This document shows positions 1 to 11,300 of a stretch of DNA of 64,000 nt, in pieces. Numbering within the stretch: position 1 is the first letter of the stretch; every line of letters starts with the position of its first letter. The stretch lies in NCBI GenBank assembly GCA_964016885.1, contig OZ024740.1:298542525-298606524 (forward strand), given 5' to 3'. Source of the DNA: Eledone cirrhosa (taxonomy: Eukaryota; Mollusca; Cephalopoda; Octopoda; Eledonidae). The notes under the pieces are model-generated. The model searched no databases, had not been told where the DNA came from, and saw nothing but the letters and a program-made list of their open reading frames with translations. Position numbers and translations under genes: made by a program.

Positions 1-215
1 CGAGAGAATATATTGGATAATATAACCCAAGAAACACTGTAAAAAACAGCAGGAATGTTATAGCTGGAACATTATTAATCTTGTGCTTGCATAATAAGGG
101 CTGACCTAGGACCAAATAACAACAATTAGCCAGCTTCAATTCTGTAAAACATAAAAGAAAAAATGTTTCTATCATCAAATTTGAGACTATTTTCCTTTTA
201 TATAATTTATTTCAG
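1..215 (+). other. PNPT1: PNPT1 intron, 3' end
   Basis: AT-rich non-coding sequence ending in a pyrimidine/T-rich tract and a TTTCAG acceptor immediately before the exon at 216. The upstream exon lies outside the window. No other feature seen. Confidence 0.8.
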
Positions 216-402
216 TGATGTTAGAATCATGTTCTGACAATATTCTACAGCATGACTTAATGCGTGCAATAAAACACGGTGTGAAAGAAACCCAGCTTAT
301 TATTCAAGGCATTAAAAATCTACAAAAGCTCCATGGCTCTGAAAAGAAGCAATTTACTCCAACAGCAAATGTAGAAGAGGAAATTTTTGAGGCCATAAAA
401 AG
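216..402 (+). CDS. PNPT1: PNPT1 exon (end of first RNase PH core / start of helical domain)
   Basis: Internal exon of polyribonucleotide nucleotidyltransferase 1, the mitochondrial PNPase that degrades RNA 3'-to-5' by phosphorolysis as a trimer and works with the SUPV3L1 helicase. Seen: the peptide VMLESCSDNILQHDLMRAIK followed by a GVKETQLIIQGI block, which aligns without gaps to the animal PNPT1 segment with NILQ-D, AIK-GV and IIQGI. It continues to a short charged stretch and FTP, also present in PNPT1. The acceptor is TTTCAG ending at 215, and the donor is AAAAAG|GTATTT after 402. The exon enters in phase 1 and leaves in phase 2. The open frame continues past the donor only because the following intron is a stop-free minisatellite; the homology ends at the donor. 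No start codon belongs here, since both flanks are spliced. Confidence 0.95.
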
Positions 403-1570
403 GTATTTGTCTTCCAGACTTATTTCTATCTCTATCTGGTTTCCTTATGAATGTCACATATTTTTCCTCCAGCACCTTCACAACCTAGATTGCAACGTTT
501 CTTCCATTCTGTCAGATCTATTTTTCTCAGTTATATTTCTACCAATATCATCTTTCATCATTATTTTTATATTTACTCCACCTTGTCCGATCTCTCATCT
601 CATCCTTTCACTTGCTCCTACAAAATCTCTCAATGCAGATACATTTCTCAACCATGTCACACCCATCAACTGTCACATCTCTCAAGTCACATTTCTCAAC
701 CCTGTCACATCTCTCAACCCTGTCACATCTCTCAACCTTGTCACATCTCTCAACCTTGTCACATCCTTCATCCCTGTCACATCTCTCAACCCTGTCACAT
801 CTCTCAACCCTGTCATGTCTCCCAACCCTGTCACATCCCTCAACTGTCACATCTCAACACAGTCATATCTCTCAACCTTGTCACATCTCTCAACCCTGTC
901 ACATCCCTCAACCCTGTCACATCCCTCAACATTCACATCCCTCAACCCTGTCACATCTCTCAACAGTCACATCGCTCAACCTTGTCACATCGCTCAACCT
1001 TGTCACATCTCTCAACCTTGTCACATCCCTCAACTGTCACATCCTTCATCCCTGTCACATCTCTCAACCCTGTCACATCTCTCAACCCTGTCATGTCTCT
1101 CAACCCTGTCACATCCCTCAACTGTCACATCTCAACACAGTCATATCCCTCAACTGTCACATCTCTCAACCCTGTCACATCCCTCAACCCTGTCACATCC
1201 CTCAACCCTGTCACATCCCTCAACCCTGTCACATCTCTCAACAGTCACATCTCTCAACAGTCACATCTCTCAACCCAGTCACATCGCTCAACTGTCACAT
1301 CTCTCAACCCTGTCACATCTCTCAGCACAGTCACATCTCTCAACCCTGTCACATCTCTCAGCACAGTCACATCTCTCAACACAGTTGCATCCCTCAACTC
1401 TGTCACATCTCTCAATCCAGTCACATCTCTTAACCCAGTTGCATCTCCACCCAACATATAACCAGTAATTTAATGAGATGTGTAACTCTGCTACATGATC
1501 TTGCCCTTAACTAAGAAGGTTTTACACCTTACTTAAATGATATCTATATAGTTGTTTTGTTCTATTTTAG
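403..1570 (+). other. PNPT1: PNPT1 intron carrying a minisatellite
   Basis: Intron of 1,168 bp between two PNPT1 exons, with GT at 403-404 and a TTTTAG acceptor ending at 1570. Phase 2. Most of it is the 18-bp tandem array at about 635-1450. Confidence 0.9.
635..1450. repeat. 18-bp minisatellite
   Basis: About 45 imperfect copies of the unit TGTCACATCTCTCAACCC, with shorter variants (CAACTGTCACATC, CAACACAGTCACATC) and a higher-order repetition. The unit is six codons long and stop-free in several frames on both strands. This produces long apparent ORFs rich in S/H/L/T/P/V that have no protein homology and should not be annotated as genes. Confidence 0.95.
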
Positions 1571-1622
1571 TATGTCTACTCTGAGAATCAAAGAAGTTCT
1601 TCAAGATTCCAGACACGACAAA
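1571..1622 (+). CDS. PNPT1: PNPT1 exon (short, 52 bp)
   Basis: Small internal exon bounded by TTTTAG before 1571 and GTGAGT from 1623. Its first base completes the codon begun by the previous exon (AG+T), followed by 17 codons reading MSTLRIKEVLQDSRHDK, leaving in phase 0. Animal PNPT1 has a LY-VFTDYEHDK segment at this place, followed by VSRDEA; the latter is encoded by the exon at 59596. The match is moderate at the start and strong at the DK end, and the phase agreement across both introns supports it. Part of the helical domain between the two RNase PH cores. Confidence 0.88.
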
Positions 1623-1859
1623 GTGAGTTGACAAGGCTTTTTATCCATTTTCAATATTGTAGTAGTTTTGGTTGTCTTTGTTGAAGTTGACTGATGATAC
1701 ATTAGTACTATAGTTACCTCAATACTCATCATTATCATCATTTTCACATCCACTTGTCCATGCTTGCTCGGGTTAGATAAGTCTTTTTCAGTACAGCATT
1801 TCTCCACTTGTTTCTTTCTCTTGCCATCTACTTTGTGAAGTTCACATACACAAATATAT

Positions 1860-2235
1860 ATGTGATGGGCTTCAGCAGTTTCTGTCTATTCCTGTAGGGT
1901 AGAGAGGACTCTTCGGTTGACATAATGACTCACCACCTCTCTTGTGCTAGTGTCATGAAAAATGAATCTAGTACACTCTGTAAGGTGGTTGGTGATAGGA
2001 AGGGAATCCCGTAGAAACCATGCCAAAAAAGATTGATTGGACTCTTCAGTTTTATCAATGGCACAACAGCCTCTCTAGAGTTGGTGATCTACATGATAAA
2101 CACGCCCAGTGCATTCTGTAAAGCGGTTGGTAATAGGAAGTGCATCCAGCCATGGTAAACCTTTCAAACAAAGGTTTGGGAGGACTTTTCAGTTGTGTCA
2201 AAGACATTCCAACTTCTCTAGTTCTAGTGCCCGTG
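1860..2235 (+). repeat. Decayed LINE-tail-like repeat, two tandem pieces
   Basis: Two copies of a motif with CTGTAAggtGGTTGGTgATAGGAAG and a degenerate GCATCCAGCC at about 1977-2015 and 2112-2150. The same motif is present in the RTE 3' tails in this window and in the repeat at 14481-14665. A CCTCTCTtGTGCTAGTG-type block precedes each. Old and diverged. Confidence 0.5.
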
Positions 2236-2399
2236 CCACAATAAAATGCATGTGATAGAGTACAGAAATGTATGTAAGTGAGATACAGGCTCCTGGCTCA
2301 TCTCTGAGGCCAGTAACTTCACTTGAGAACTGACTTAGTCAGTGAAAACCTGTCAAGCCCTTGTTAGCAGGGGAAATGGATGTAAATGAGGGTGATAAT

Positions 2400-2520
2400 G
2401 ACATTGGTCAACCTGCGACTATAGTAGAAGACACCTAAAGTGCCAAGCTGTGGGGTTGAACCTGAAACCACATGGATGCAAAGAAAACAACTTAACCACA
2501 CAGCCATGCCTGTGTTTTTG
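2400..2520 (-). repeat. tRNA-derived SINE, minus strand
   Basis: On the minus strand the sequence reads GGCATGGCTGTGTGGTTAAG (A-box-like), then a CCACATGGTTTCAGGTTCAA-type block with a B-box-like GGTTCAACCCC. This is the arrangement of classic cephalopod tRNA-derived SINEs. It cannot be a functional tRNA, because stems and anticodon arm are not maintained. Confidence 0.65.
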
Positions 2521-3555
2521 CCTATGTGTGTATATATATATGTGTATATGTGTGTGTATGTATATAATGTGCATATTTGTTTGGTAAAGTAATCTCTTTT
2601 GTATATATTAGTCGATACCTTTTAATATCCAGCCTCTTTCTCAACTCACTTATATTGAACCATTTTTTTTTAAACATTATACATCCAACAGACTGCACTC
2701 CATTAAGTCTTTTTCCATCCACAGAAGATCTCAGCATCCATTGGCTAATTATTGCTGTTTTATTTTTAAATTCATCTTTCATCCATATTTTGTTTTCTCT
2801 CTCTCTTGTTCTCAATAGACCACATTCTTACTTCAGATATTGTTTTCACTGATGTTTGTAAACAATGCCAAATATTTTAAAGAAATAATATAAAAGCAAT
2901 AAATAATACTCACCAAAAAATAAACACAACAAAAACAAAACAAATAACAAACAAAAACCTAACTTTTTATTTTTTCAAATAAGAGATGTTTTATTTGTCA
3001 GTACCAGAACTTCTGAACCAACACAAATCTCTACATTGAGTCTTTCTTGTTTGTTTATTATTCTAACTTTAGGAGGCATTTTGCTGCTTTGATTCATATT
3101 TGCTGTTGTTTTGGTATCTATGATTCTGTCTCAAAATATTAGTAATCATATTATTTCATAGTGTTAATCATATTAATCATGTGTTATTTCTAGCTACTCT
3201 ACATCATATTGTTTCAACTAGCTAGAGATCTTCATGTTATTGCAATATATAGTAAGTGCTTTGGCTTCTCTGGATATGTGTATATATATTATGTCTATAC
3301 ACACATATATATATAATCATTTGTTTATCCCAGTGTACACAGACACACACACACACATATATATAATCATCATTTGTTTTTCCCAGTGTACACACACAAC
3401 TTCAATGAATAACATAAGAAGGCTGGATTCCTATATCCTCCTTTATTGTTGCTTCATACATATTTCTGTGGCCAATTTATGTCATCAGATGAGGACACAA
3501 AACAATTGGTGATGTCATTAGATGGTATGAACATAATAAATTTAGGTAAGTAATC
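2521..3555. other. Unannotated intronic stretch with short CA/TA repeats
   Basis: An open frame on the minus strand at 2522-2815 shows no domain I recognise and probably belongs to a decayed repeat. At about 3300-3395 there is a tandem pair of units of roughly 50-60 bp, each holding a TA run, ATCATTTGTTT and CCCAGTGTACAC. Nothing else recognised. Confidence 0.5.
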
Positions 3556-3898
3556 CTTACTAGGGCACAGCAAAATATAAAAAAATAGTGTAGGCAACAC
3601 GGTAAAAACCTCCCAGTCCCACACTGTAAATGTGGTTGGTGTTAGGAAGGGCATCCAGCTGTAGAAAACCCGCCAGACAGTCCACGCTGTAATGTGGCCA
3701 TGTAGGCAACACAGTAAAAACCTCCCAGCCCCACACTGTAAATGTGGTTGGTGTTAGGAAGGGCATCCAGCTGTAGAAAACCCGCCAGAAAGTCCTATGC
3801 GAGCAAGACAACCACTCTTGCCTCAAGTGGGAAAACTCCCGTCCAAACCCATGCAAGCGTGGAACATGGATGTTAAACGGTGCTGATGATGATGATGA
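3556..3898 (+). repeat. RTE LINE 3' tail with internal tandem duplication
   Basis: Matches the 3' UTR of RTE copies R4/R5 (block ACACTGTAAATGTGGTTGGT, then GTTAGGAAGGGCATCCAGCT) and ends with (GATGAT)n. The block of about 120 bp is present twice in tandem (about 3590-3700 and 3706-3815). Confidence 0.85.
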
Positions 3899-4160
3899 AT
3901 CAATGATGTGGAAGCTGCCAAGCTAGCTGTGTTATTGGTACCACGGCATTGCTGGAGGCAAAGCTGTGGTAGTGATAACATGGCTAGCTTGGTTGACTCA
4001 GTTTCATTGATTATTTATTTAGATTTATGTTTATACCATGTGATGATATCGCTGATTGTTTTGTGACAAGGTCTAATGACGTAAATGAGCCACATAAATA
4101 TGTATTATGCAACAATAAAGGAGGGTATTGAAATCCAGTCATCTTATGTCTTTCATTTCA

Positions 4161-4197
<37 letters not shown>

Positions 4198-4199
<2 letters not shown>

Positions 4200-4827
4200 A
4201 ATGGACATGTTAGGCAATACTGTGATGGCTTCGAAGGGATCCACAGAGGTTATGGATTCGGTGCTAGAAATGAGGTAGGTTGCAGGCTTCTGGAATTCTG
4301 CGATGCCAGTGATCTATCTATCTGTAACACAAACTTCAAAAAATCACTAGATCATCTATAGATCAGGTGAGTATGCCAGTCAGATAGATTTTATCCTCAT
4401 CAGAAGAAGAGATAGAGTGACAGTTGTAAACACAAAGTCCCTACCTGGTGAAGAATGCACCTCCCAAACTAACGTAGAATTTTGTGACCATATAGTTTTG
4501 GTTAGATGAATTCAATGACAGAGGACAACTTTGTGGAGAAGAATATGGAAGTTAAAGGATCCCGTAGCCACTAACAAATTTAGAGGCATGCTGCTTGATG
4601 CTTTTGACAGTAAGGAAGAACATAAAATATAGAGGAGTAGTGGGAGTTATTTAAAGATAACCTACTGAATGCAACAAAAAGAAATGTGTGGTTGGAGCAG
4701 GTTCCTAGGTAGAAGGAGAGTAACTTTGTGGTGCAAAAGTAGGATGGATAAGGCAATGGAAAGAATGGCAGAATGGAGGAAGTTAGAGAGCACTACCAGG
4801 AGGCTAGGACAGAAGCTGGGTGACAAG
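4198..4827 (+). pseudogene. RTE LINE copy R1, 5' part (endonuclease end and linker)
   Basis: Degenerate DNA homologous to R4 from its GDLNGHVG region onward. It includes a readable GHVRQYCDGFEGIHRGYGFG stretch and the CNTNFKK block, then the segment corresponding to KVEESIKAKKQAW. Many frameshifts. It ends exactly where the gypsy LTR begins; the same LINE resumes at 7456. It begins directly after a (TA)n run at 4150-4197. Confidence 0.85.
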
Positions 4828-5211
4828 TGTATTTAGAAGAATGGTATTATAACAGATAATAGTTGCTGTAGAAGTAACAAGAATGGCTTTTTGTTTTATA
4901 TACAAAGGTTTACTTCATTGAAGTCAAAGAAAGGACAATACACAAATTACCACAAGTTGTGAAGGTTGAACGATGTGATGGTGTAGTTGGTTCATGAGGC
5001 TATTGGTAGTAAAAAGGGTTGCTCTTAACTTGTTCACTGGAGTAGGCTGGTAATTGCATCCCATGTGTCGTGGGTGAAGGCTGAGTTGCATCTTGATTCC
5101 AGGACTGGTGCGGGTAAAAAAGAGAGATAGAGCGCTTTACTGTCTCCATATATAGTCCCCATGGGGACGTAACTGCATTTACTTCTGTTGTTGACACAAG
5201 GGATCACTACA
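4828..5211 (-). repeat. 3' LTR of the gypsy element
   Basis: About 384 bp between the pol end and the left border, starting (minus strand) TGTAGTGATCCC and ending near TAAATACA. It follows a G-rich CTTGGGGAC that could be the polypurine tract. The integrase ORF stop at 5179 lies about 30 bp inside the LTR. Boundaries are inferred from the matching 5' remnant at 7441-7455 and from the interruption of R1. Confidence 0.65.
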
Positions 5212-7438
5212 GTCCCCAAGGATAGTTTGTTTCCTAGTATCCATAGGCGGTAAGTCCTGAAAATAGGAGCGCAAACGAGATACGTAGAAAAGAGGATCCT
5301 GAAAAGCAAGATCAACAGGAGCAAGCATTTGCCCAGGCAACGCTAGAGGAGCACCATACAATAATTCGGCCGGGGAGAACCGAAAGTCCTCCTTTATTGA
5401 TGACCAAATTCCTAATAACACAATAGGAAGGTACTCGCTCCAATGTAGAGAGTCTGGATAGGCGCGAAGAGCGGCCTTTAATTGGTGATGAAAACGTTCC
5501 ACCATTCCGTTCGAAGCAGGATGATAAGATGTGATCTGAATAAGTTGAGCACCAATAATTTTTGTCAGCTCTGAGAAAAGATGAGATTCAAATTGTCTAC
5601 CACGGTCTGTGGTAATTGTGGTTGGCACGCCATAGCGAGCAATCCACCCTGATACCAGGGCACGCACTATCGTTTCGGCGGTAATGTCCTTTAAGGGGAT
5701 GGCTTCAGGCCATCGCGAAAAACGATCAATGCAGGTCAAAAGGTAAGAATATCCACTACTGAATGGCCAAGGTCCAATGATATCGATGTGGATGTGTTGA
5801 AAATGAGCATCCGGAGTACTGAAAGTACCAAGTGGAGTCCGGATGTGTCTGTGGACTTTAGATTTTTGACACTGTATGCAGGAACGGCACCAGGCAGTAA
5901 TTTCTCGCCTCATATTTGGCCAGAAAAATCTAGCCGTTATGAGCTTTACTGTGGTTGAAACTCCTGCGTGAGAAATGCTATGCAAAGCAAGGAACACAAT
6001 TCGATGGTGAGTCTCGGGAACATAAGGTCGTGGTGAATCCGTAGATAAGTCGCAGAAGATCTGCCTGTCGGTAGTCGACAAGGGCAGATATTTCAGGTTG
6101 CAAGTCACAAATTCGGTTGATTGAGTATCCAACGATTCGAGCGCAGATTGGTCTGCTGCCAGATGGCTTAAATCAATCTCCTGGGATGACGAAATCGAGC
6201 TGATTGGCAAGCGTGACAAGGTGTCTGCAGCTGTGTTTAGTGAGCCAGCAATGTGCTGTATATCATTTGTGCGAAATGTAATCAAGGTGCCTTGCTCTCT
6301 GGGTGAATATTTGTTGGCTTTAGCCCTCAAAGCGAAGGTCAGAGGTTTGTGGTCAGTGAAAACCATAAAAAGTTCTTCCCTCAAGAATATGAGAAAAATG
6401 TTTCAATGACAGATATATGGCTAATAACTCCTGACCAAACGTGCTGTAACGAGTTTCTGCTGGTTTCAGCTTCCTGGAGAAAAATGCCAAAGGTTGTTGG
6501 TTTCCAGCGTTATACTGTTTTAAAACTGCTCCCACAGCGGTATCAGATGCATCAACACAAAGCGAAAGCTTGGCCTCTGGTACTGGGTGGGCTAGCAAAG
6601 ATGAATTAGCAAGTGCTGTCTTGGCAGTCTGGAAATCTTCGAGTTGTCTTTGTGTCAAGGATATATCCTCGTTCTTCTTACAACGGTTTTTCAAAATCTC
6701 AGTAAGGGAAAACAGTAATTTTGCACATTGAGGAACGAAACGTCTATAAAAATTGATTAGGCCTAAGAAGTGACGCAACTGGAGGTAAATCCTGTATAGC
6801 CTTAACTCGCTGCAGAAGGGTTTGAATACCCTCGGCGTCGATGATGTGACCTAAAAAATTCAGTGAAGTGGATCTGAAAACGCACTTTGCAGGATTCACT
6901 CGAACGCGGTAATCCTGGAGTCGGCGAAATAAAAGGTTCAGGTGATGCATATGCTCTTCTGGAGAGGAACTAGCGACGAGAAGAGCATCTATATATGCAT
7001 AAACGAAGTCCAGACCTCGTCTATGAACCGCTGAAAAGTGCTAGCGGCATTCCTGAGTCCGCAAGGCATGGTAAAAAACTCGAAGGATCTGCAAGGAGTC
7101 GTAATAGCTGTTTTCGGAATGTCTTCCTTCCTGACCGGAATTTGGAGGTAAGATCGCACTAAATCGAGTTTGGAGAAAATCTTACAACCCTGCAGCGAAG
7201 ATGCGAAATCCTGGAGATGGGGAATCGGATATCTATCTGGGACGGTCATCGCGTTTAACCTCCTATAATCCCCGGTGGGTCTCCAGTTGCCAGAAGTCTT
7301 GGGCACCATATGTAACGGTGAAGCCCAAGGACTCGTAGATTGGCGAATAATGCCCAGCTGCAGCATATGGTCGAACTCGGACTGTGCTGCCTTTAACTTG
7401 CCCCAAGGGGCGTAACTCTCATGAGTTCTGGATTTCAC
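5179..7438 (-). pseudogene. Gypsy pol remnant: RT, RNase H, integrase (frameshifted)
   Basis: Four open pieces in different frames. 7438-6989: RT fingers/palm with [40 protein letters not shown] and FFTMPCGL. 6950-6744: end of the RT, with NPAKCVF and FLGHII. 6778-6353: connection and RNase H, with FLGLINFYRRF and LSLCVDASDTAVGAVL. 6384-5179: RNase H end and integrase, with a zinc-binding H..H..C..C region ([24 protein letters not shown]) and catalytic-core motifs [18 protein letters not shown] and [10 protein letters not shown] (D, D, E). The RT catalytic box near 7000 reads YAYID-ALLV, so the second aspartate of YIDD is missing. At least three frameshifts; not functional. Confidence 0.9.
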
Positions 7439-7455
7439 CGCTAGGGGTCACTACA

Positions 7456-8190
7456 TGTACTTTGCAAAAAGGGAAGCAAACAATAAAAAAATTAAACATG
7501 TTCTGCAATGCGAGGTCGAAAGGCATTAGGTGTTCAGGATTGTGAGGCAGTTTGTCGGGAAATTTTGATGTTGACAGAGAGTGTTTTCTAAGATGATAAT
7601 AGTCTACTTGCCCTCACTGATGCTGAAAAGAAGGTGGCATGGAAGTGCCATTAAGAATGACTATTGAATCAGGAGAATGGGGAAGAAGATAGTTTGCTCC
7701 AAGTAAACCCAAAAGAGTGATCATCTGTATAAATCAGCAGTAGGGTCAACCACCCATTTTATAAACAAAGTAATAAAAATGGTGTCATACCCAACAACTG
7801 GCATAGCATCATTACCATCAACTGCTACAAGAGAGATGGCAGATGAGATGGTTTAGACAGACAAAGCCATAGAGGCATCAAGCTGATTGATCAGAAGGTC
7901 ACAGAAAGAGTTATAGTACAGCTGATCAGGGACCGAGTTTACCCAGATGAGATGCAATTCGGATTTGTGCCAGGTAAAAGTACCACTGATGCCTTCTTCC
8001 TTGTGAGGCAAATGCAGGAGAAGTACCTAGCTAAAATAAACCCCTCTATTTGGCATTTATTGATCTGGAGAAAGTTTTTGATAGTCCTCCTTTCCATTAT
8101 CTGGTGGGCTCTTAGAAAACTAGTAGAAGAATGACTTGTGGGGTACAAGCCATGTATAGAAGAACAGTCAGTAAGGTTAGAATTAATGTT
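7456..8190 (+). pseudogene. RTE LINE copy R1, 3' part (RT fragment)
   Basis: Continues R1 after the gypsy insertion. The first bases (TGTACTTTGCAAAAAGGGAA) match the R4 segment following the point where R1 broke off. Recognisable pieces: MQFGFVPGKSTTDAFFLVRQ, then a damaged VDLEKAFDRVP region and IIWWALRKL. It breaks off before the YADD box, at a fragment of another repeat. Confidence 0.85.
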
Positions 8191-8300
8191 GGGGCCTTAT
8201 CAAGTCCTCTTTGAATTTTGGTCTTTGTATTTATTATTATTGTTATTATATATAAGCAGGGAAAAGCGGACATAAAATGATGATGATGATTATATATATA
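8190..8300 (+). repeat. Repeat junction: CTTATCAAG block plus SINE/RTE tail
   Basis: 8195-8240 is inverted relative to 60528-60572 (shared GCCCTCTTTGGATTTT-type block). 8245-8290 reads AGCAGGGAAAAGCGGACATA followed by (ATGATG)n, the tail of the SINE at 24820-25186. A TA run follows. Confidence 0.6.
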
Positions 8301-8314
8301 TATATATACAGATA

Positions 8315-10925
8315 TTTTACTCAACGCCTACAACAGTAAAGAAGAACAGATAGAGACATTCAATGTAGAAGAGAACTGGGAGTTCCTAAAAAATAACTTA
8401 CTAGAGGCGACGGATGAGGTCTGTGGCTGGAGTAAGACCTCAAGCAGGAGGAGAGTGACTTGGTGGTGGAACAATAAGGTAGATGAGGCAGTTAAGGCCA
8501 AGAGACAGGCATGGAAAGAATGGAAGAACGGGGGGAGCAGGGTACATTACATAGAGACCAAGAGGGAAGCTAGGCGACAAGTATACTTAGCTAGGAGGGA
8601 AGCAGAGGATAGAAAATTCAAGCATGTTTTGCAACGTGAGGACCAGAAACAGGAGGTGTTGAAGATTGCGAGGCAGTGTGTCAGAGAGAATTGTGATGGC
8701 ATTGGAGAGAAGTGTATCCGGAATGATAAAGGTGAGCTTGCCCTCACAAGTGCTGAGAAGAAAGAAGCATGGAAGAGTCATTATGATAGATTACTAAATG
8801 AGGAGAATGCATGGGAAGAAGAGACCCTACCCCAAGTAGACCCTATAGAGGGGCTAGCAGTACAAGTCAGCAGCAGCGTAGTAAGTAAGGCAATCAAAGA
8901 TATGAAGATGGGGAAGGCAACCGGTCCATCGGGTATAGCTGCCGAGATGCTGAAGGCATCTGGGTCTGTAGGTCACACTATAACCACACGTATTGTTAAC
9001 CAGGTAATACTAGAAGGTGTCATACCAAAAGATTGGTGCAGTAGCATCATTGTCAACTGCTACAAAGGTAAAGGTGATGCACTAGATAGAGGAAACTATA
9101 GAGGTATAAAGCTGATGGACCAGGTCATGAAAGTAACAGAAAGAGTTATAGCACAGTTGATTAGGGACCGGGTGAAACTAGACGAGATGCAATTTGGGTT
9201 TGTACCAGGAAGAGGCACCACTGATGCCCTATTCCTTGTCAGGTAGTTACAGGAAAAGTAGCTAGCTAAAAGTAAGCCACTCTACTTGGCATTTGTCGAC
9301 CTTGAGAAAGCCTTTGACAGAGTTCCACGTGCTGTAATCTGGTGGGCTCTTAGAAAACTAGGAGTAGATGAATGGCTTGTGAAAGCGGTACAAGCCATGT
9401 ATAGGGGAGCAGTCAGCAAAGTTAGGATTAGCAATGAGTATAGCGAGGAATTTAGCGTACAGGTTGGGGTCCACCAGGGCTCTGTTCTTAGCCCCCTCCT
9501 GTTCATCATAGTCCTGCAGGCAATAACGGAGGAGTTTAAGACCGGATGCCCATGGGAACTCCTGTATGCTGATAACCTCGCACTTATAGCTGAATCTATG
9601 GTAGAACTAGAGAATAAATTCCAAACTTGGAAGCAGGGACTAGAAAGAAAGGGTCTCAAAGTCAACATGACAAAGACTAAGGTCCTTGTAAGTAGACGAG
9701 AAAACAGAACCTAGATCCCTTCAGGGAAATGGCCTTGCTCAGTATGTAGGAAACGTGTAGGTAGGAACTCCATTCTCTGCCCCAAATGCAAACAATGGGT
9801 ACACAAGTGATGTAGCGGGATCTCAGGAAGCTTAATTAAGAATGTAGGCTTCACATGGAGCAGCTGTGCTGGGACAGCAAACAGCCACAGGAAACAAGTA
9901 CCACCAATCTCTGGGAGGGCTCTGTAGAAACAGTAGACAGCTTCTGCTACCTAGGTGACCGAATTAGCAGCGGAGGTTGGTGTTCAGAAAGTACAATAAC
10001 TAGGGTAAGAACGGGATGGAAGAAGTTTAGGGAACTACTACCACTGCTAGCTGCCACCTAGGTGACCGAAAGGCAGCGGAGGTGGGTGTTCAGAAAGTAC
10101 AATCACTCGGGTAAGAACGGGATGGAAGAAGTTTAGGGAACTACTACCACTGCTAGTTGCAAAAGGTTTCTCCCTCAAAATGAAAGGCAGACTGTATGAT
10201 GACTGTATGATGCGTGTATCCGAACAGCGATGTTGCATGGTAGTGAGACCTGGGTGCTGAAGTTGGAAGACTTACGTAGATTAGAGAGAAACGAAGCCTG
10301 CATGCTCCGATGGATGTGTAATAGTAATATACGCGAACGACAAAGCATAAATGAATTGAGAGAGAGACTGAGGAATCAAATGCTGTGTGCAGTAGAGGCG
10401 GTTGCGTTGGTATGGACATGTGAAGCGTATGAAGGATGACAGCTGCATAAAAAGGTGCAGAGCACTAGAAGTTGATGGAAACCGCGGAGTGGGGAGACCC
10501 AAGATGACCTGGGATGAGGTGATAAAAGCCGACCTTACCCAATTACACCTCTCAAAGGCGATGACACACGACCATGACATCTGGCGTCACGCAGTAATAC
10601 AGAGTACCCGACCTCCCATGGGTACAAGCTGAAGCATAGAGACAATATGCCCCCACACCCCCCACTGCAAGGTGGTCGTGGAGGTGCTACGGCAAAAAAG
10701 CACCCAGCCCATACTGTAAAGTGGACGTGTAGGTGCCACGAAAAAGCACCCAGCACTCACTGTAAATGAGGTTGGTGTTAGGAAGGGCATCCAGCTGTAG
10801 AAATCAAACCAAATCAGTTCCTGTATGAGCAAGGCATGGTCAGCCAACCAGACACTGCCCACAACAGGACAACCCGTCTAACCCATGCTAGCGTGGAAGA
10901 ACGGACGTAAAACGGTGATGATGAT
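8315..10925 (+). pseudogene. RTE LINE copy R2, 5'-truncated, catalytic site mutated
   Basis: Second RTE copy, a different subfamily from R4/R5 (about 65-75% similar by eye). Order: linker (VTWWWNNKVDEAVKAKRQAW), RT with FGFVPGRGTTDALFLVR, two in-frame TAG stops at 9244 and 9259, FVDLEKAFDRVPRAVIWWAL, HQGSVLSPLLF, then LLYADNLALI, so the usual YADD is YADN. It continues through a degraded zinc-finger region (CSVCRKR, CPKCKQWVHK, stop) and a C-terminal region with a tandem duplication of about 105 bp (9950-10055 and 10056-10160). 3' UTR with GTTAGGAAGGGCATCCAGCT; ends at (GATGAT) near 10925. Not functional. Confidence 0.9.
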
Positions 10926-11164
10926 ACACACACCTATGTGTGTATATTTGTGTTACTGCTTTATTAAATTTATTTACTTAGGTAGTCTTACAATCTTTCA
11001 AACTTATTTGTCTATTTCATGCTAAGGTTGGAAATATCAATGTAGTAAGGGCAAGTATTAGTAGATCAGGTAGGTATCTTTAAGTTCCAACTCTGCTGAG
11101 GTGGATTTAACCCTGAATTTCTTTCTGGTTGATCAAATATAGAAACCTAACTAAAATATTCTAC

Positions 11165-11300
11165 AAATATGTGCACTTAGTTGTGTGGTTAAGAAATTCA
11201 CTTGACAACCACATGGTTTTGGTTTCAGTGTCACTGCTTGGCACCTTGGACAAGTGTCTTCCACTATTGCCTCTGGGTGACCAATACCTTCCTCATGCAG
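11165..11300 (+). repeat. tRNA-derived SINE, plus strand
   Basis: TTAGTGTGTGGTTAAG-like A-box region (TTAGTTGTGTGGTTAAGAAA), then CAACCACATGGTTTTGGTTT and a GGCACCTTGGACAAGTGTCT block. Same general family as 2400-2520 (minus). Diverged. Confidence 0.6.

Larger units (their letters stand above)
4828..7455 (-). mobile_element. Ty3/gypsy LTR retrotransposon, internally deleted, nested in RTE R1
   Basis: A minus-strand element interrupting RTE R1. The 3' LTR is at about 4828-5211. Of the 5' LTR only the first ~15 bases survive (7441-7455, TGTAGTGACCCC, against TGTAGTGATCCC at the start of the 3' LTR), joined directly to pol, so the rest of the 5' LTR, gag and protease are gone. TGTA occurs at both borders (4828-4831 and 7456-7459), a candidate 4-bp target duplication, but it is ambiguous with the LTR terminus. 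No env seen. The pol order RT-RNase H-integrase fits Ty3/gypsy; the integrase tail with [10 protein letters not shown] resembles the CsRn1/Kabuki group, a tentative call. Confidence 0.85.

Noticed and set aside
608..1468. Long ORFs on both strands (up to 417 codons)
   Set aside because: Translation of an 18-bp minisatellite; only the first 187 bp (216-402) is a real exon.
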